Shown: piece by piece, positions 36,121 to 45,631 of the stretch
Layout: each line of letters opens with the position of its first letter
Position numbering within the stretch: position 1 is the stretch's first letter
DNA from: an uncultured Gammaproteobacteria bacterium
Lineage (GTDB): Bacteria > Pseudomonadota > Gammaproteobacteria > UBA6429 > Thiohalophilaceae
Direction of reading: 5' to 3'
Assembly: GCA_913064945.1 (NCBI GenBank)
Contig: CAJYAN010000011.1
Coordinates: 62,001-126,000 of the forward strand
Length of the DNA: 64,000 nt
Notes under the pieces: generated by a model
Seen by the model: the letters and a program-made list of their open reading frames with translations, nothing else
Databases searched by the model: none
What the model was told of the DNA's origin: nothing
Translations under genes and position numbers: made by a program

Positions 36121-37530
36121 TTAGTAAACAACGTCCTGCTGCACAACGGGAGGCGTCTCCATACTTTGTGGCTGTAGCAACGCCTCCAGTGTCTCCACGC
36201 TTTCCTGCCAGGAGGTCGCTTCATTCATATCCTGGCGTAAAAACTCATTCAGAATCGGTTGCATCATAATGGCTTCATCAATGCGACTGTCGGCTCCCCG
36301 CACATAGGCGCCAACATTGATTAAGTCCTGGTTATGGCGGTAAGTCGCATACAGTTGCTTGAACCGCTGCATAGACTGTCGTTGCTGGGGTTCGACAATT
36401 TCATTCATCACGCGACTGATCGAGGCCTCAACATCAATGGCAGGATAGTGCCCTGACTCGGCCAGGTCGCGCGATAGTACAATATGGCCATCCAGGATTG
36501 CGCGAGCCGCATCGGCAATCGGGTCCTGCTGATCATCGCCCTCGGTCAGGACCGTATAGAATGCCGTAATCGAACCACCATTGTCGCCATTACCGGCACG
36601 TTCGACCAGCTGCGGCATGCGCGCGAAGACGGAAGGCGGATATCCCTTGGTCGCGGGGGGTTCACCAATCGCCAGCGCAATTTCACGTTGCGCCTGGGCA
36701 AACCGGGTCAGAGAATCCATCAGCAATAAGACCTGCCGACCTTCATCACGAAAATATTCGGCAATGCTGGTCGCCAGATACGCGCCATGCATTCGCATCA
36801 CCGGGGTATGATCTGCAGGCACCGCCACCACCACCGAACGTGACATACCCTCTTCACCAAGTATATTGTCAATGAACTCTTTAACTTCTCGGCCACGCTC
36901 TCCAATCAGACCGACGACAATGACATCCGCCGTCGTGAATTTAGTCATCATCCCCAACAATACACTCTTGCCTACACCGCTACCGGCAAACAGACCCATG
37001 CGTTGACCACGACCGACACTAAAGAGTGAATTGATCGCCCTCACGCCAACATCAAGTGGTTCATTGATCGCACTACGCCGTAGAGGATTGATGGGCCGCC
37101 CGCTCAAAGGCACCTTGTCATGCACTTTTAGCGGCCCCTTGCTATCCAGCGGTCGACCCGCGCCGTCCAGCACGCGTCCGAGCAGGCCATCACCCACCAT
37201 CGCGGCATAGACACGATCTGTTGGGATGACACGCGCATTGGGGCGTACACCGCGCAGGTCACCGGTTGGCATCAGAAACAAGCGATCTTCGGCGAAGCCC
37301 ACTACTTCGGCCTCGACAGGTTCACCCTCGACGCTGTCCACCAGACAACGGGTGCCAATAGCGGCCTGGCAACCAACGGCCTCCAGGGTCAGACCTATCA
37401 TGCGTTTGAGTTTACCTTCAACAATCAGCGGGGGTACATCGTCCAGTCGGCGCTCGACAATTTTTAATTCCTCGCCCCAGCGACGACTATGTTGCTGGCG
37501 CAGACCCTGTTCAAACGGCTGGCTGGTCAT
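36121..37530 (-). CDS. fliI: Flagellar export ATPase FliI
   Basis: A 469-residue F1-beta-like ATPase that powers flagellar type III export. Walker A is GLFAGSGVGKSVLLGM, Walker B VLLLMDSLTRFAQA, with GERGREVKEF and the C-terminal RLKQL-like Gln-rich part (RQSMQRFKQLYATY). ATG 37530 has GGAG 9 nt before it; a GTG at 37545 is an alternative. It overlaps the end of fliH by 20 bp. Confidence 0.95.
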   Translation of the reverse strand: MTSQPFEQGLRQQHSRRWGEELKIVERRLDDVPPLIVEGKLKRMIGLTLEAVGCQAAIGTRCLVDSVEGEPVEAEVVGFAEDRLFLMPTGDLRGVRPNARVIPTDRVYAAMVGDGLLGRVLDGAGRPLDSKGPLKVHDKVPLSGRPINPLRRSAINEPLDVGVRAINSLFSVGRGQRMGLFAGSGVGKSVLLGMMTKFTTADVIVVGLIGERGREVKEFIDNILGEEGMSRSVVVAVPADHTPVMRMHGAYLATSIAEYFRDEGRQVLLLMDSLTRFAQAQREIALAIGEPPATKGYPPSVFARMPQLVERAGNGDNGGSITAFYTVLTEGDDQQDPIADAARAILDGHIVLSRDLAESGHYPAIDVEASISRVMNEIVEPQQRQSMQRFKQLYATYRHNQDLINVGAYVRGADSRIDEAIMMQPILNEFLRQDMNEATSWQESVETLEALLQPQSMETPPVVQQDVVY

Positions 37531-38137
37531 CTTCCCGTTCTCCACCCAGCAGATTAATAATAATCTGGTTTAAACGATTCTCAACCGTAGCATCAATTTT
37601 TGAATGCTCGGCCTCGATTCGACAACCACCACGCGTCAACATGGGTTCTTCAATAATCCGCCAGCGTGTCTCGCTATCATGATCAAGGGAAAATGCCGTA
37701 CGCACCAATTCGGCATCATCAGGATGTAAGTAGAGATTGACCTGTTGGCTGGCCACCGGGATCGCCGCGGCACATTCGCGCACTACGGCAATGACCTGCC
37801 CAGGGTCTGTATGTAACTCGCGGCGAATTAATTGCCGCGCGATAATCATGGAGAGATCGGTGATTTGTTTTACGACCTGTTCATCCAGTTCACTTAGCGG
37901 TTGTGCCAGCACGTTTAGAATAGCATCGAGACGACTGATCTGTTTATCGACCTGGGCCTTGCCGGTGGCCATGCCCGCCCGCTGTCCCTGTACAAAACCT
38001 TCATCATAGGCCTGCTGCTGAATACTCTCGATTTCTTCTGCGGTAGGTAGTCCGCGGCGTGGCCTGACCTCACCCACTTCAGGGAGCTCGAAAGACTGAT
38101 ACTCCGTTGTTGCGTCACGCTGTATGATCTTAGACAA
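37511..38137 (-). CDS. fliH: Flagellar assembly protein FliH
   Basis: A 208-residue stator-like partner and negative regulator of FliI. The GXXXG-type repeat segment YDEGFVQGQRAGMATGKAQ (~50) is typical, and the C-terminal half resembles the V-ATPase E/delta domain (YLHPDDAELVRTAF). There is no ATG at the 5' end. GGTGGAG lies 6 nt before TTG 38137, giving MSKIIQRD, which resembles FliH starts and overlaps the fliG stop by 8 bp. GTG at 38155 is the other option. Confidence 0.88.
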   Translation of the reverse strand: MSKIIQRDATTEYQSFELPEVGEVRPRRGLPTAEEIESIQQQAYDEGFVQGQRAGMATGKAQVDKQISRLDAILNVLAQPLSELDEQVVKQITDLSMIIARQLIRRELHTDPGQVIAVVRECAAAIPVASQQVNLYLHPDDAELVRTAFSLDHDSETRWRIIEEPMLTRGGCRIEAEHSKIDATVENRLNQIIINLLGGEREDDQPAV

Positions 38138-39149
38138 AATCGTCTCCACCACCACCTAAGGAAATTTCGCCGGAATCTGCCATGCGGCGTGCTACCGACA
38201 GGATTTCTTTTTGTGCGGCCTCGACTTCACTTACACGCACCGGACCCTTGGCCTCAAGGTCATCACGCAACATTTCACCGGCACGTTTGGACATATTTTT
38301 GAGAATCTTTTCTTTAACTTCCGCATCGGCACCCTTGAGGGCCACAATAAGATTTTCCGATGAGATTTCACGTAACAGCGCCTGGATACCACGGTCTTCC
38401 ACTTCGACCAGATTATCAAAGACAAACATAAGGTCCTGAATCCCCTGCCCCATATCCTCATCAGTCTCTTTAACCTTGTCCAGGATCTCGGATTCAATTG
38501 TCGTCTCAACAAAGTTAAGGATATTGGCCGCCGTCTTGAGTCCACCGACCAGCGAGGTCTTGAGTGAGTTGGCGCTACCCGAAAATTGTTTCTCCAGCAT
38601 TTCATCCAGTTCATTAATGGCATTGGGTTGAATACCATCCAGAGAGGCAATTCGCATCATAATATCGACGCGCATATTTACCGGCAAGGCGGTCAGAATT
38701 TCGGCGGCATGATCCGGATCAAGATAGGACAATACGATAGCAATAATTTGCGGGTGTTCCAGACGAATAATTTCTGCTACGGCGCGGGCATCCATCCACT
38801 TGAGCGCCTCCAGTCCCTTGGAATTACGACCAAACAGAATACGGTCAATAATATTATTGGCCTTGTCCTCTCCCAGAGCGCCAACCAGAACATTGCGCAG
38901 ATAGTCTTCACTACCAATACCGAGAGAGGTCTGCTCATCGACGACACTACAAAAATCATCGAGTACCAGATTAACCGTCTCCTTGCTCAAGGCCGTCATG
39001 CCCGCCATGGCCTCACCGACGGCCTGGACCTCTTTTGGAGACATGTGTTTGAGAATTTGTGCCGCATCCGCCTCACCAATGGTCATCAAGAGGACCGCAG
39101 CGCGCTCCACGCCATTGAGATCTTTCACTGCTTTTTTGTCGTCCGCCAC
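38130..39149 (-). CDS. fliG: Flagellar motor switch protein FliG
   Basis: A 339-residue switch protein linking FliF to FliM and to the stator. ERAAVLLMTIGEADAAQILKH forms the FliF-binding N domain, the middle domain has LEHPQIIAIVLSYLDPDHAA (EHPQ motif), and the C-terminal torque helix is in DDLEAKGPVRVSEVE with the charged residues that meet MotA (RMADSGEISL). Standard length. It lies 19 bp from fliF. Confidence 0.97.
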   Translation of the reverse strand: MADDKKAVKDLNGVERAAVLLMTIGEADAAQILKHMSPKEVQAVGEAMAGMTALSKETVNLVLDDFCSVVDEQTSLGIGSEDYLRNVLVGALGEDKANNIIDRILFGRNSKGLEALKWMDARAVAEIIRLEHPQIIAIVLSYLDPDHAAEILTALPVNMRVDIMMRIASLDGIQPNAINELDEMLEKQFSGSANSLKTSLVGGLKTAANILNFVETTIESEILDKVKETDEDMGQGIQDLMFVFDNLVEVEDRGIQALLREISSENLIVALKGADAEVKEKILKNMSKRAGEMLRDDLEAKGPVRVSEVEAAQKEILSVARRMADSGEISLGGGGDDFV

Positions 39150-39168
39150 GGCAAATTATTCCTGTAAA

Positions 39169-40770
39169 TTAACTCTCACCCGAGACCCAACCTTTGACAA
39201 CCTGTGCCACCATCTTGGGCTCCTGCACGGCCATGGCCTTGGTCTTTTCCAGGTTGGACTCATAGGCTATTTGCTGAAGAGAGGGTTTTTTCTCACCATT
39301 ATCATCCTCTGAAGCCTCCGTGTCAGCCTTGACCTGAACGACAGGGCGCGACGCCAGACTGCGCATGATCTTATAGGTAAATAACATTAGCAGGAAGCCG
39401 AATAATCCGCCAAGGACCTTCAGGCCGAGGTCTTGTACCCAGGGTTGCTTCCAGAGCGGTATCGCCGGCAGAGGGGCGATCAGGACAGGTGGCGTAAAAG
39501 CGGTGTTAATCACATTGACGGTATCCCCGCGTATGCTGTTAAACCCTACCGCATCTTTCACCAGCGTCGTAATACTTGCCAGCTCCTGCGGTGTATACGG
39601 AACACGCTGGACCTTACCATCCTTGCCTTTGGTAAGTTTGTCATCCACCACCACGGCAATGGACAGACGACGCAATTGTGTTGGACTTCGACGTGTGTGG
39701 CTAATCGTCCGATCCAGTTCAAAATTCTTGGTCGAGCGGACCGAGGTACGACGATTACCCTGTTGTTGTGTGGTTGTAGCAGTGTTCGTAGCCTGTTGCG
39801 GCGCGGTACCGGCGGCCGGTGGCTGGTTTGTCAGCGCACCTGGGACCCCTCCCGAGTCAGAGGCATTTGAACTTTCTTCGACTCGCTGTTCGCTACGCAC
39901 GGCGGGTAAGTCTGGATCGTATCGTTCCTGAGTTGTTTCCGTTTGAGAAAAATCTATTTCAGCGACCACCTGGGCACGAAAGTGGTCGTCCCCCAATATC
40001 GGACTCAAGATATTATCAATACGGTTGGCATAGGACTCTTCAACACGGCTGGTATGCTCAAATTGACTAGCAGTTAAAGCCATGCCTTTATTGTCACCAT
40101 CACTGGTAAGCAAACGGCCTTTCTGATCGACCAGTGTTACCTGTGAGGCTTCCATATTCGGTACACTAGAGGCAACCAGATGTACAATTGCCGCGACCTG
40201 CCCCTCCGTCAGGTTACGCCCTGAGGCCAGCTTGACCATGACGGAGGCGCTGGCTTTACGTTCATCACGGATAAACGCCGACTCCTTTGGCAAGGCGAGA
40301 TGAACACGTGCCGATTCAACGGCACCAATCGCCGAAATCGTTCTCGCCAGCTCGCCTTCCATTGCATGCTGGTAGCGTGCCGTCTGTAAAAAATTACTGG
40401 TGCCAAAGCCATTATCTTTATTCAACAGCTCAAAGCCGTCACCCGCCTGTCGTGGTAGACCCTGCTCGGCCAACGCCAGGCGCGCTTCATGAATTTTAGA
40501 AGACGCAACCATCAGGGCACCAGTTTCGGTATTGACGGTATATTTGATGCCCGCCGTGTTCAGCACCTGAACAACATCCTTGGCATCACGTGATGACATT
40601 TGCGAATATAACAAACTATAGGTCGGCGTCTTCATCCATAACGCGACTGTCACTCCGAGGGCAATGCTGACCGCCAGGCCGACTAACAGACCTAACTGAC
40701 GTGCCACCGGCAGGGTTATCATTCCCTGCCAGGGCGCCGTGATCGTTTCTGCCTTTACTAATTCCGCCAT
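39169..40770 (-). CDS. fliF: Flagellar MS-ring protein FliF
   Basis: A 533-residue inner-membrane ring protein. TM1 (LGLLVGLAVSIALGVTVAL) and a C-terminal TM (LGGLFGFLLMLFTYKIM) flank periplasmic YscJ-type ring domains (YSQMSSRDAKDVVQVLNTAG). A low-complexity loop with Gln/Thr repeats (TNTATTTQQQGNRRT) is normal for this family. The C-terminal tail binds FliG. It is 17 bp downstream of fliE. Confidence 0.97.
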   Translation of the reverse strand: MAELVKAETITAPWQGMITLPVARQLGLLVGLAVSIALGVTVALWMKTPTYSLLYSQMSSRDAKDVVQVLNTAGIKYTVNTETGALMVASSKIHEARLALAEQGLPRQAGDGFELLNKDNGFGTSNFLQTARYQHAMEGELARTISAIGAVESARVHLALPKESAFIRDERKASASVMVKLASGRNLTEGQVAAIVHLVASSVPNMEASQVTLVDQKGRLLTSDGDNKGMALTASQFEHTSRVEESYANRIDNILSPILGDDHFRAQVVAEIDFSQTETTQERYDPDLPAVRSEQRVEESSNASDSGGVPGALTNQPPAAGTAPQQATNTATTTQQQGNRRTSVRSTKNFELDRTISHTRRSPTQLRRLSIAVVVDDKLTKGKDGKVQRVPYTPQELASITTLVKDAVGFNSIRGDTVNVINTAFTPPVLIAPLPAIPLWKQPWVQDLGLKVLGGLFGFLLMLFTYKIMRSLASRPVVQVKADTEASEDDNGEKKPSLQQIAYESNLEKTKAMAVQEPKMVAQVVKGWVSGES

Positions 40771-40787
40771 GATACTTTACCTTAAAC

Positions 40788-41114
40788 CTAAATCTGCATG
40801 TTCATGATTTCCTGGTATGCATTAACCAGTTTATTGCGTACTTCCAGCATTGCCTGGAATGAGACGTTCGCTTTCTGTAGCGAAATCATCACTTCAGACA
40901 TTTGGACATTCGGGTCTCCCTTGGCAAAGGCCTCTGCCAGTTTGGAACTATCCTGTTGGGCAGTATTGACATTATTAATTGAACTCTTCAATAGTTGCGC
41001 AAAGTCCGGGCCGTTCGGTTCAGCGGCCGGTTGAATGGCATTGGCCTGCGCCTGTGCCGCCATAGCCCGCATCTGGACGAGTAATGTTTCCGGGTTGATT
41101 GTATTTGCACTCAT
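40788..41114 (-). CDS. fliE: Flagellar hook-basal body protein FliE
   Basis: A 108-residue rod adaptor joining the MS ring to the rod. [20 protein letters not shown] and the C-terminal helix [28 protein letters not shown] are typical. ATG 41114 is chosen; an in-frame GTG two codons upstream is less likely. It starts 37 bp after the fleR stop, with no sigma54 site in the gap, so it is probably read through from fleSR or from a site inside fleR. Confidence 0.94.
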   Translation of the reverse strand: MSANTINPETLLVQMRAMAAQAQANAIQPAAEPNGPDFAQLLKSSINNVNTAQQDSSKLAEAFAKGDPNVQMSEVMISLQKANVSFQAMLEVRNKLVNAYQEIMNMQI

Positions 41115-41150
41115 TGTCACTACCTGATTTATTTGATGATTGGTCTCAGC

Positions 41151-42536
41151 TTACATTGCCTCGGCGATACCACCTGGGATGGGGATCCCGGCATCACGCA
41201 TCCGGGCCAGCTTGTAGCGAAGCGTCCGTTGACTAATTCCCAGACGGTCGGCGGTTGCCTTGCGACTACCACGCTCAGCCTGAATGGTATTAAGAATGAT
41301 GTCCCATTCTCGACGCTTAAGGTCATTATTCAGACTGGCGTCATCAACTTCCGCGTTAGCCGTAGCCTCGTTGACTATGGTGGTTGCTGCCCTTGACACT
41401 GATTTACCCGTTCCAGATTCAAAGTGAATATCCTCGACATCGATGACATCACCTGATTGTAGAATCAGGCTACGCTGGATGACATTGTCCAGTTCGCGGA
41501 CATTTCCTTCCCAGGCATGTGCCACCAACACAGCCCGTGCGGCAGCGGATAATTCCGGAATAGAGCGACCGGCTGACAGTGCCTGACGTTGTAACAGGGT
41601 TTCTGCCAGCGCCACAATGTCACCAGGGCGGTCACGCAAGGCTGTAATATTTAACGGAAAGACATTGAGGCGATAATAGAGGTCTTCGCGAAATTTATTT
41701 TCCGTGACGGCCTGTCGCAGATCACGATTGGATGTAGCAAGGACACGCACATCCAGCTCAATCATATTCGTCCCTCCCAGACGCTCAACCTCACGCTCCT
41801 GCAGGACTCGCAACAATTTCGCCTGTAGCCCGAGATCCATTTCGGTAATTTCATCGAGTAACAGCGTGCCTCCCTGCGCCTGCTCAAACTTGCCGGGACA
41901 GGCTTTATAGGCACCGGTATAGGCACCTTTTTCATAACCGAATAGCGTAGCCTCCAGCATATTTTCCGGTATTGCCGCACAGTTAATCGCAACAAAGGGG
42001 GCGTCGGCGCGCGATGACCGCTGGTGAATAAAACGTGCCAGGACTTCTTTCCCGACCCCGCTCTCTCCGGTAATCATGACCGTAGCATCACTCACCGCAA
42101 CACGCCTTGCCATCTGCATTAGCTCTTTCGAAGCGGGATCTTCTGCAACCATTTCACTATTCAGGCTAGACGGTTCACCGACATAGCGACTCACCATATT
42201 CACCAGGACTTCCGCCTCAAATGGCTTGACCAGATAATCCACGGCACCGTCACGCATCGCATCCACTGCCTGTTGAATACTGCCATAGGCCGTCATTAAC
42301 ATTACAGGTAAGTCAGTATGTTTTGTCTTAATGCGCTTTAACAGTTTCTGACCATCCATATTCGGCATATGAATGTCACTCACTACCAAATCAACGTTCT
42401 GATTTTCCAGGGCCTTTAATGCCTGTTCACCATCACTCTGAGCAATGACTTCATATCCCGCCAGCTGTAAGGTATCAACCAGGGCCTCGGCCAACTCGCT
42501 GTCGTCTTCGACAACCATAATTGTTGAAGTACTCAT
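41151..42536 (-). CDS. fleR: Sigma54-dependent response regulator FleR (FlrC)
   Basis: A 461-residue NtrC-type activator. The receiver domain has Asp54 in VVSDIHMPNMDG, the AAA+ domain has Walker A GESGVGKE and the sigma54-contact loop in the form GAYTGA (Tyr for the usual Phe), and the C-terminus has a Fis HTH (ATADRLGISQRTLRYKLARM). GGAAGAGG precedes ATG 42536. With FleS it switches on basal-body and hook genes. Confidence 0.94.
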   Translation of the reverse strand: MSTSTIMVVEDDSELAEALVDTLQLAGYEVIAQSDGEQALKALENQNVDLVVSDIHMPNMDGQKLLKRIKTKHTDLPVMLMTAYGSIQQAVDAMRDGAVDYLVKPFEAEVLVNMVSRYVGEPSSLNSEMVAEDPASKELMQMARRVAVSDATVMITGESGVGKEVLARFIHQRSSRADAPFVAINCAAIPENMLEATLFGYEKGAYTGAYKACPGKFEQAQGGTLLLDEITEMDLGLQAKLLRVLQEREVERLGGTNMIELDVRVLATSNRDLRQAVTENKFREDLYYRLNVFPLNITALRDRPGDIVALAETLLQRQALSAGRSIPELSAAARAVLVAHAWEGNVRELDNVIQRSLILQSGDVIDVEDIHFESGTGKSVSRAATTIVNEATANAEVDDASLNNDLKRREWDIILNTIQAERGSRKATADRLGISQRTLRYKLARMRDAGIPIPGGIAEAM

Positions 42537-42551
42537 AAACACCTCTTCCTG

Positions 42552-43790
42552 TTATGCACTCATTAATTTCTTGGGGGGAACAACTGAATGGAGTTTTTTG
42601 GTAACACGTTCTATCGCCGTATCCATCTGTCCGTTCTGCTCGAGGATCGGCAAATGCAATATAAAGCTACTCCCCTGACCCACCTCTGATTCGAGAGAAA
42701 TCTCACCTTCGTGTGCACGCACTACGGCAGCCACGACGGCCAGACCAAGGCCCGTGCCCTCCTGACGCGTGGTATAGAATGGATTAAAGATTTTCCGCTG
42801 TACCTCGGTATCGATACCCGGTCCGTTATCGATAATACGTAACTGTAGTGTACTCGCATCGGCATAACGCACATCGACACAAAGACTGCCGCCGCGACCC
42901 ATGGCCTGAATGGCATTCATTGAGAGATTAATCAGCGCACTGAGTAACATTTGCTGATTGCCGTTCAAACCAATATCACCGACATGATTGTCGACAACAA
43001 AATGGGTCTGGCTGCTTTTAATCTGCGATTCCAGAAAATGCTCCAGGTCATTGAGCAGATCCAGCATGGTAAATTTTTCCGCCCCGCTCAAACCACCTCG
43101 CGCATATAACAGCATGTCATTGACCACCTGTTCCAGGTGTCCCAGACGGGAACGAATTTTGGTCGCAAAACGATCCCGCTGTTCATCATTCAACTGCGGG
43201 CGTTTTAGGTTAGAGGCATAGAGCAGGGCGGAAGACAGCGGGGTGCGAATCTGATGCGCCAGTGAGGCCGCCATTTCACCCATGGCGGCCAGGCGCTGGT
43301 GTTGACTCAAGCGGTCCTGTAAGCGGCGCATTTCCGTGACATCGGTCAACAACAGTATTTGTCCCGGTTCACTCTCCAGCGGGCAGGTCGAGATACTAAC
43401 CCGACGACCATCTGTCAGTGAGACCTCATGGCCGTCATCGCTTCGCGGCGAAAAGGCACGGCGAATAACCTCCGACCAGGCAAGATTTTCGAGGGGTTCG
43501 CCAAGCAGGTCGGCGGCGGCGGGATTATGCTCCTGAATCACACCGGAGCTATCGAGGACAATAACACCGCCCGGCAGGGCATTGAGTAGCGCACTGAGGC
43601 GGCTGGCCAGGCGTTCTTTTTCCGTGAGCTCCTTGATACGCTCATCCCTGGCGGTACTCAATTCGGCATTGAGCAGCTCTACCCGTTCCTGCAAATCATG
43701 ATAGGAACCCACCAGCTGTTCGGACAACTGATTAAACGTTGTAAAGGCTTCTTGTAGGTGCTCTGGTGTACTGAGTGACGGATTAGCCAT
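42552..43790 (-). CDS. fleS: Sensor histidine kinase FleS (FlrB)
   Basis: A 412-residue cytoplasmic histidine kinase without membrane segments. An N-terminal coiled coil (residues ~15-65) is followed by a PAS domain (~65-150). The HisKA phosphoacceptor is His179 in SLAHQIRTPLSSAL. The HATPase part includes IDNGPGIDTEVQRKIFNPFY and GTGLGLAVV. It phosphorylates FleR. A sigma54 promoter lies ~70 bp ahead. Confidence 0.94.
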   Translation of the reverse strand: MANPSLSTPEHLQEAFTTFNQLSEQLVGSYHDLQERVELLNAELSTARDERIKELTEKERLASRLSALLNALPGGVIVLDSSGVIQEHNPAAADLLGEPLENLAWSEVIRRAFSPRSDDGHEVSLTDGRRVSISTCPLESEPGQILLLTDVTEMRRLQDRLSQHQRLAAMGEMAASLAHQIRTPLSSALLYASNLKRPQLNDEQRDRFATKIRSRLGHLEQVVNDMLLYARGGLSGAEKFTMLDLLNDLEHFLESQIKSSQTHFVVDNHVGDIGLNGNQQMLLSALINLSMNAIQAMGRGGSLCVDVRYADASTLQLRIIDNGPGIDTEVQRKIFNPFYTTRQEGTGLGLAVVAAVVRAHEGEISLESEVGQGSSFILHLPILEQNGQMDTAIERVTKKLHSVVPPKKLMSA

Positions 43791-43855
43791 ACTGCCTTAA
43801 ACCCCTAAGTTAATTTTGTCATCCCTGGTGATAGATGAATGACAGTTAACGTAGG

Positions 43856-43871
43856 AGCAAAAAGCGTGCCG
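43856..43871 (-). promoter_or_regulatory. Sigma54 promoter of fleSR
   Basis: On the minus strand CGGCACG-CTTT-TTGCT matches the -24/-12 consensus TGGCACG-N4-TTGCW except for the first base. It sits 66 bp ahead of fleS, fitting FleQ-activated expression. Confidence 0.85.
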
Positions 43872-43930
43872 GTTTTTGCGCGCCTATAAAATCAATGACT
43901 TATTTGCGCCAGACTTTCGAAAGGTCAAGT

Positions 43931-45358
43931 TTATGACGCTTGATCCTGCCGATGCAGGCCAAATTTCCGCATTTTCTCGACCAGAGTGGTACGTCGCATC
44001 TGCAGGCGCTTGGCCGCATGCGCCACAATACCATTGGCATCATCCAGCGCCTGTTTTATTAGCGTGTATTCCAGATTATTCAGGTGTTCTTTCAGGTCCA
44101 GGCCATCGGTCGGTAACTTGGCAACACCGACCGGTCCGGTCTGGCCGTTAGCTGTACCCATTTCATCCTCGAAGTTGGCTATGGGGATCTCCTCATAGTG
44201 CCCCGTACCACGGAATTTCTCAGGCAATTCGCGCACATCTACCAGCCCGTAGGGATACATGATGACCAGACGTTCAATCAGATTCGACAATTCACGGACA
44301 TTGCCAGGCCACGGGTACTGGCAAAGCGCCGCCGTTGCCATTGGGGTGAGGCGTACCGAACCCCGCTGTTCATGTTCCAGACGTGTGACAAGCTCATTGA
44401 TCAACAGTGGCAGGTCTTCAACTCGCTGGCGTAATGGCGGCATCTCGATGGGAAATACATTAAGCCGGTAATACAGGTCTTCCCGAAATCGACCCTCCTG
44501 AATCTCTTCTTCCAGGTCACGATGAGTTGCCGCAATAATGCGGACATTCGTCTTATTGCTCTTGTTACTACCGACGCGTTCAAAAATACGTTCCTGAATA
44601 ACGCGCAGTAACTTTACCTGCATATTCAGAGGCATATCACCAATTTCATCCAGAAACAGGGTGCCGCCTTCGGCAAGCTCAAAACGCCCCTGACGAGAAC
44701 TGATGGCACCAGTGAAGGCACCCTTCTCGTGGCCGAACAACTCACTCTCCAACAGGTCGGCTGGAATGGCCCCGCAATTGACCGGCACAAAGGGGTGGTT
44801 TCGACGTGAAGAATAATAATGCAGATTCCGGGCAACCACTTCCTTACCGGTACCCGACTCACCGAGGATCATGACATTGGCTTCCGAATCCGCCACCTGT
44901 TCAATTAATTTGCGGACGTTGCGTATGCCGCGACTATTACCCACCATGCTACGAAAAAGCATTTGCGACACTGACCCCGCTTTTTGCTGCGAGTCGTGGT
45001 AAACCTCACCAAGATGCAGGGCATGAGTCACCTGCCGGAATTTAAAAGGTTGCTCCACCAGTGTCAGAATCATGGCCGCCAATTCCGGGGAGAGTTCGCC
45101 TTTTTGTCGCTTTTTTGAGATCAGCAGGAATGGAACCTGTTCTCCCAGCACCGCCTGCAGTGCCTCCAGTTCCCGGATCATCTGCTCAGTATCGTCTGAC
45201 TCACCCAGGAGTACGGCAGCAATGCCCTGCTCTGGGGTGATTACATCACTCCATGCACCGTAGCCCAACGCCGCTTCCAACTCAATGTCAATGAATTCAA
45301 GGAGTTGCAGGAACTGTTGACGGCGCACCGCATCATCGTCAATCAATAGGACTGGCAT
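43931..45358 (-). CDS. fleQ: Flagellar master activator FleQ (FlrA)
   Basis: A 475-residue sigma54 enhancer-binding protein. The N-terminal FleQ domain starts MPVLLIDDDAVRRQQF, resembling a receiver but without its full acidic pocket. The AAA+ domain has GESGTGKEVVARNL, GAFTGA and FLDEIGDMP, and the C-terminal HTH reads AHAAKRLQMRRTTLVEKMRK. In Pseudomonas it also responds to c-di-GMP and FlhG (FleN). It is the top of the cascade here; its own promoter should be sigma70-type. Confidence 0.94.
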   Translation of the reverse strand: MPVLLIDDDAVRRQQFLQLLEFIDIELEAALGYGAWSDVITPEQGIAAVLLGESDDTEQMIRELEALQAVLGEQVPFLLISKKRQKGELSPELAAMILTLVEQPFKFRQVTHALHLGEVYHDSQQKAGSVSQMLFRSMVGNSRGIRNVRKLIEQVADSEANVMILGESGTGKEVVARNLHYYSSRRNHPFVPVNCGAIPADLLESELFGHEKGAFTGAISSRQGRFELAEGGTLFLDEIGDMPLNMQVKLLRVIQERIFERVGSNKSNKTNVRIIAATHRDLEEEIQEGRFREDLYYRLNVFPIEMPPLRQRVEDLPLLINELVTRLEHEQRGSVRLTPMATAALCQYPWPGNVRELSNLIERLVIMYPYGLVDVRELPEKFRGTGHYEEIPIANFEDEMGTANGQTGPVGVAKLPTDGLDLKEHLNNLEYTLIKQALDDANGIVAHAAKRLQMRRTTLVEKMRKFGLHRQDQAS

Positions 45359-45385
45359 AGTCTTACCTTTTGGTTATTTTTTATT

Positions 45386-45402
45386 CAGAAAATGGTTTTC
45401 TG
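45386..45402. promoter_or_regulatory. Perfect inverted repeat in the fleQ leader
   Basis: CAGAAAA-TGG-TTTTCTG, extended by near matches on both sides, lies 28 bp before the fleQ ATG. It could be an operator or an RNA hairpin. The rest of the 273-bp gap (45359-45631) holds TTGACT/TATAAT-like elements but no gene. Confidence 0.5.
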
Positions 45403-45631
45403 AGAATACAAAATTTGTCAAAAATTGTTATAGAAATAATAGGTTAAATCAGGTAGTTAAAAACTTTCTAATGAGATTAGACATTTATACCGTGAAAGTC
45501 AAAATATTGTCACGAATAAGCCAGTTGCCCCGAACGCGAACAGCCAGAATCGATGCAATGACAGTACGCTATAATTGGTCTCAACAGACCGGTAGGGAAG
45601 GAAGCAAAGGGTAAGGCGGCGGGTGACGAAT

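Noticed and set aside
45570-45625. 4.5S SRP RNA-like segment (GGAAGGAAGCA, AAGGC, TGACG) after a TATAAT box on the plus strand
   Set aside because: The 11-base match covers the GGAA tetraloop region, but bases before it (TAG instead of TCC) cannot close the loop, and the outer helix is absent. It is probably chance or part of the fliT-fleQ gap.
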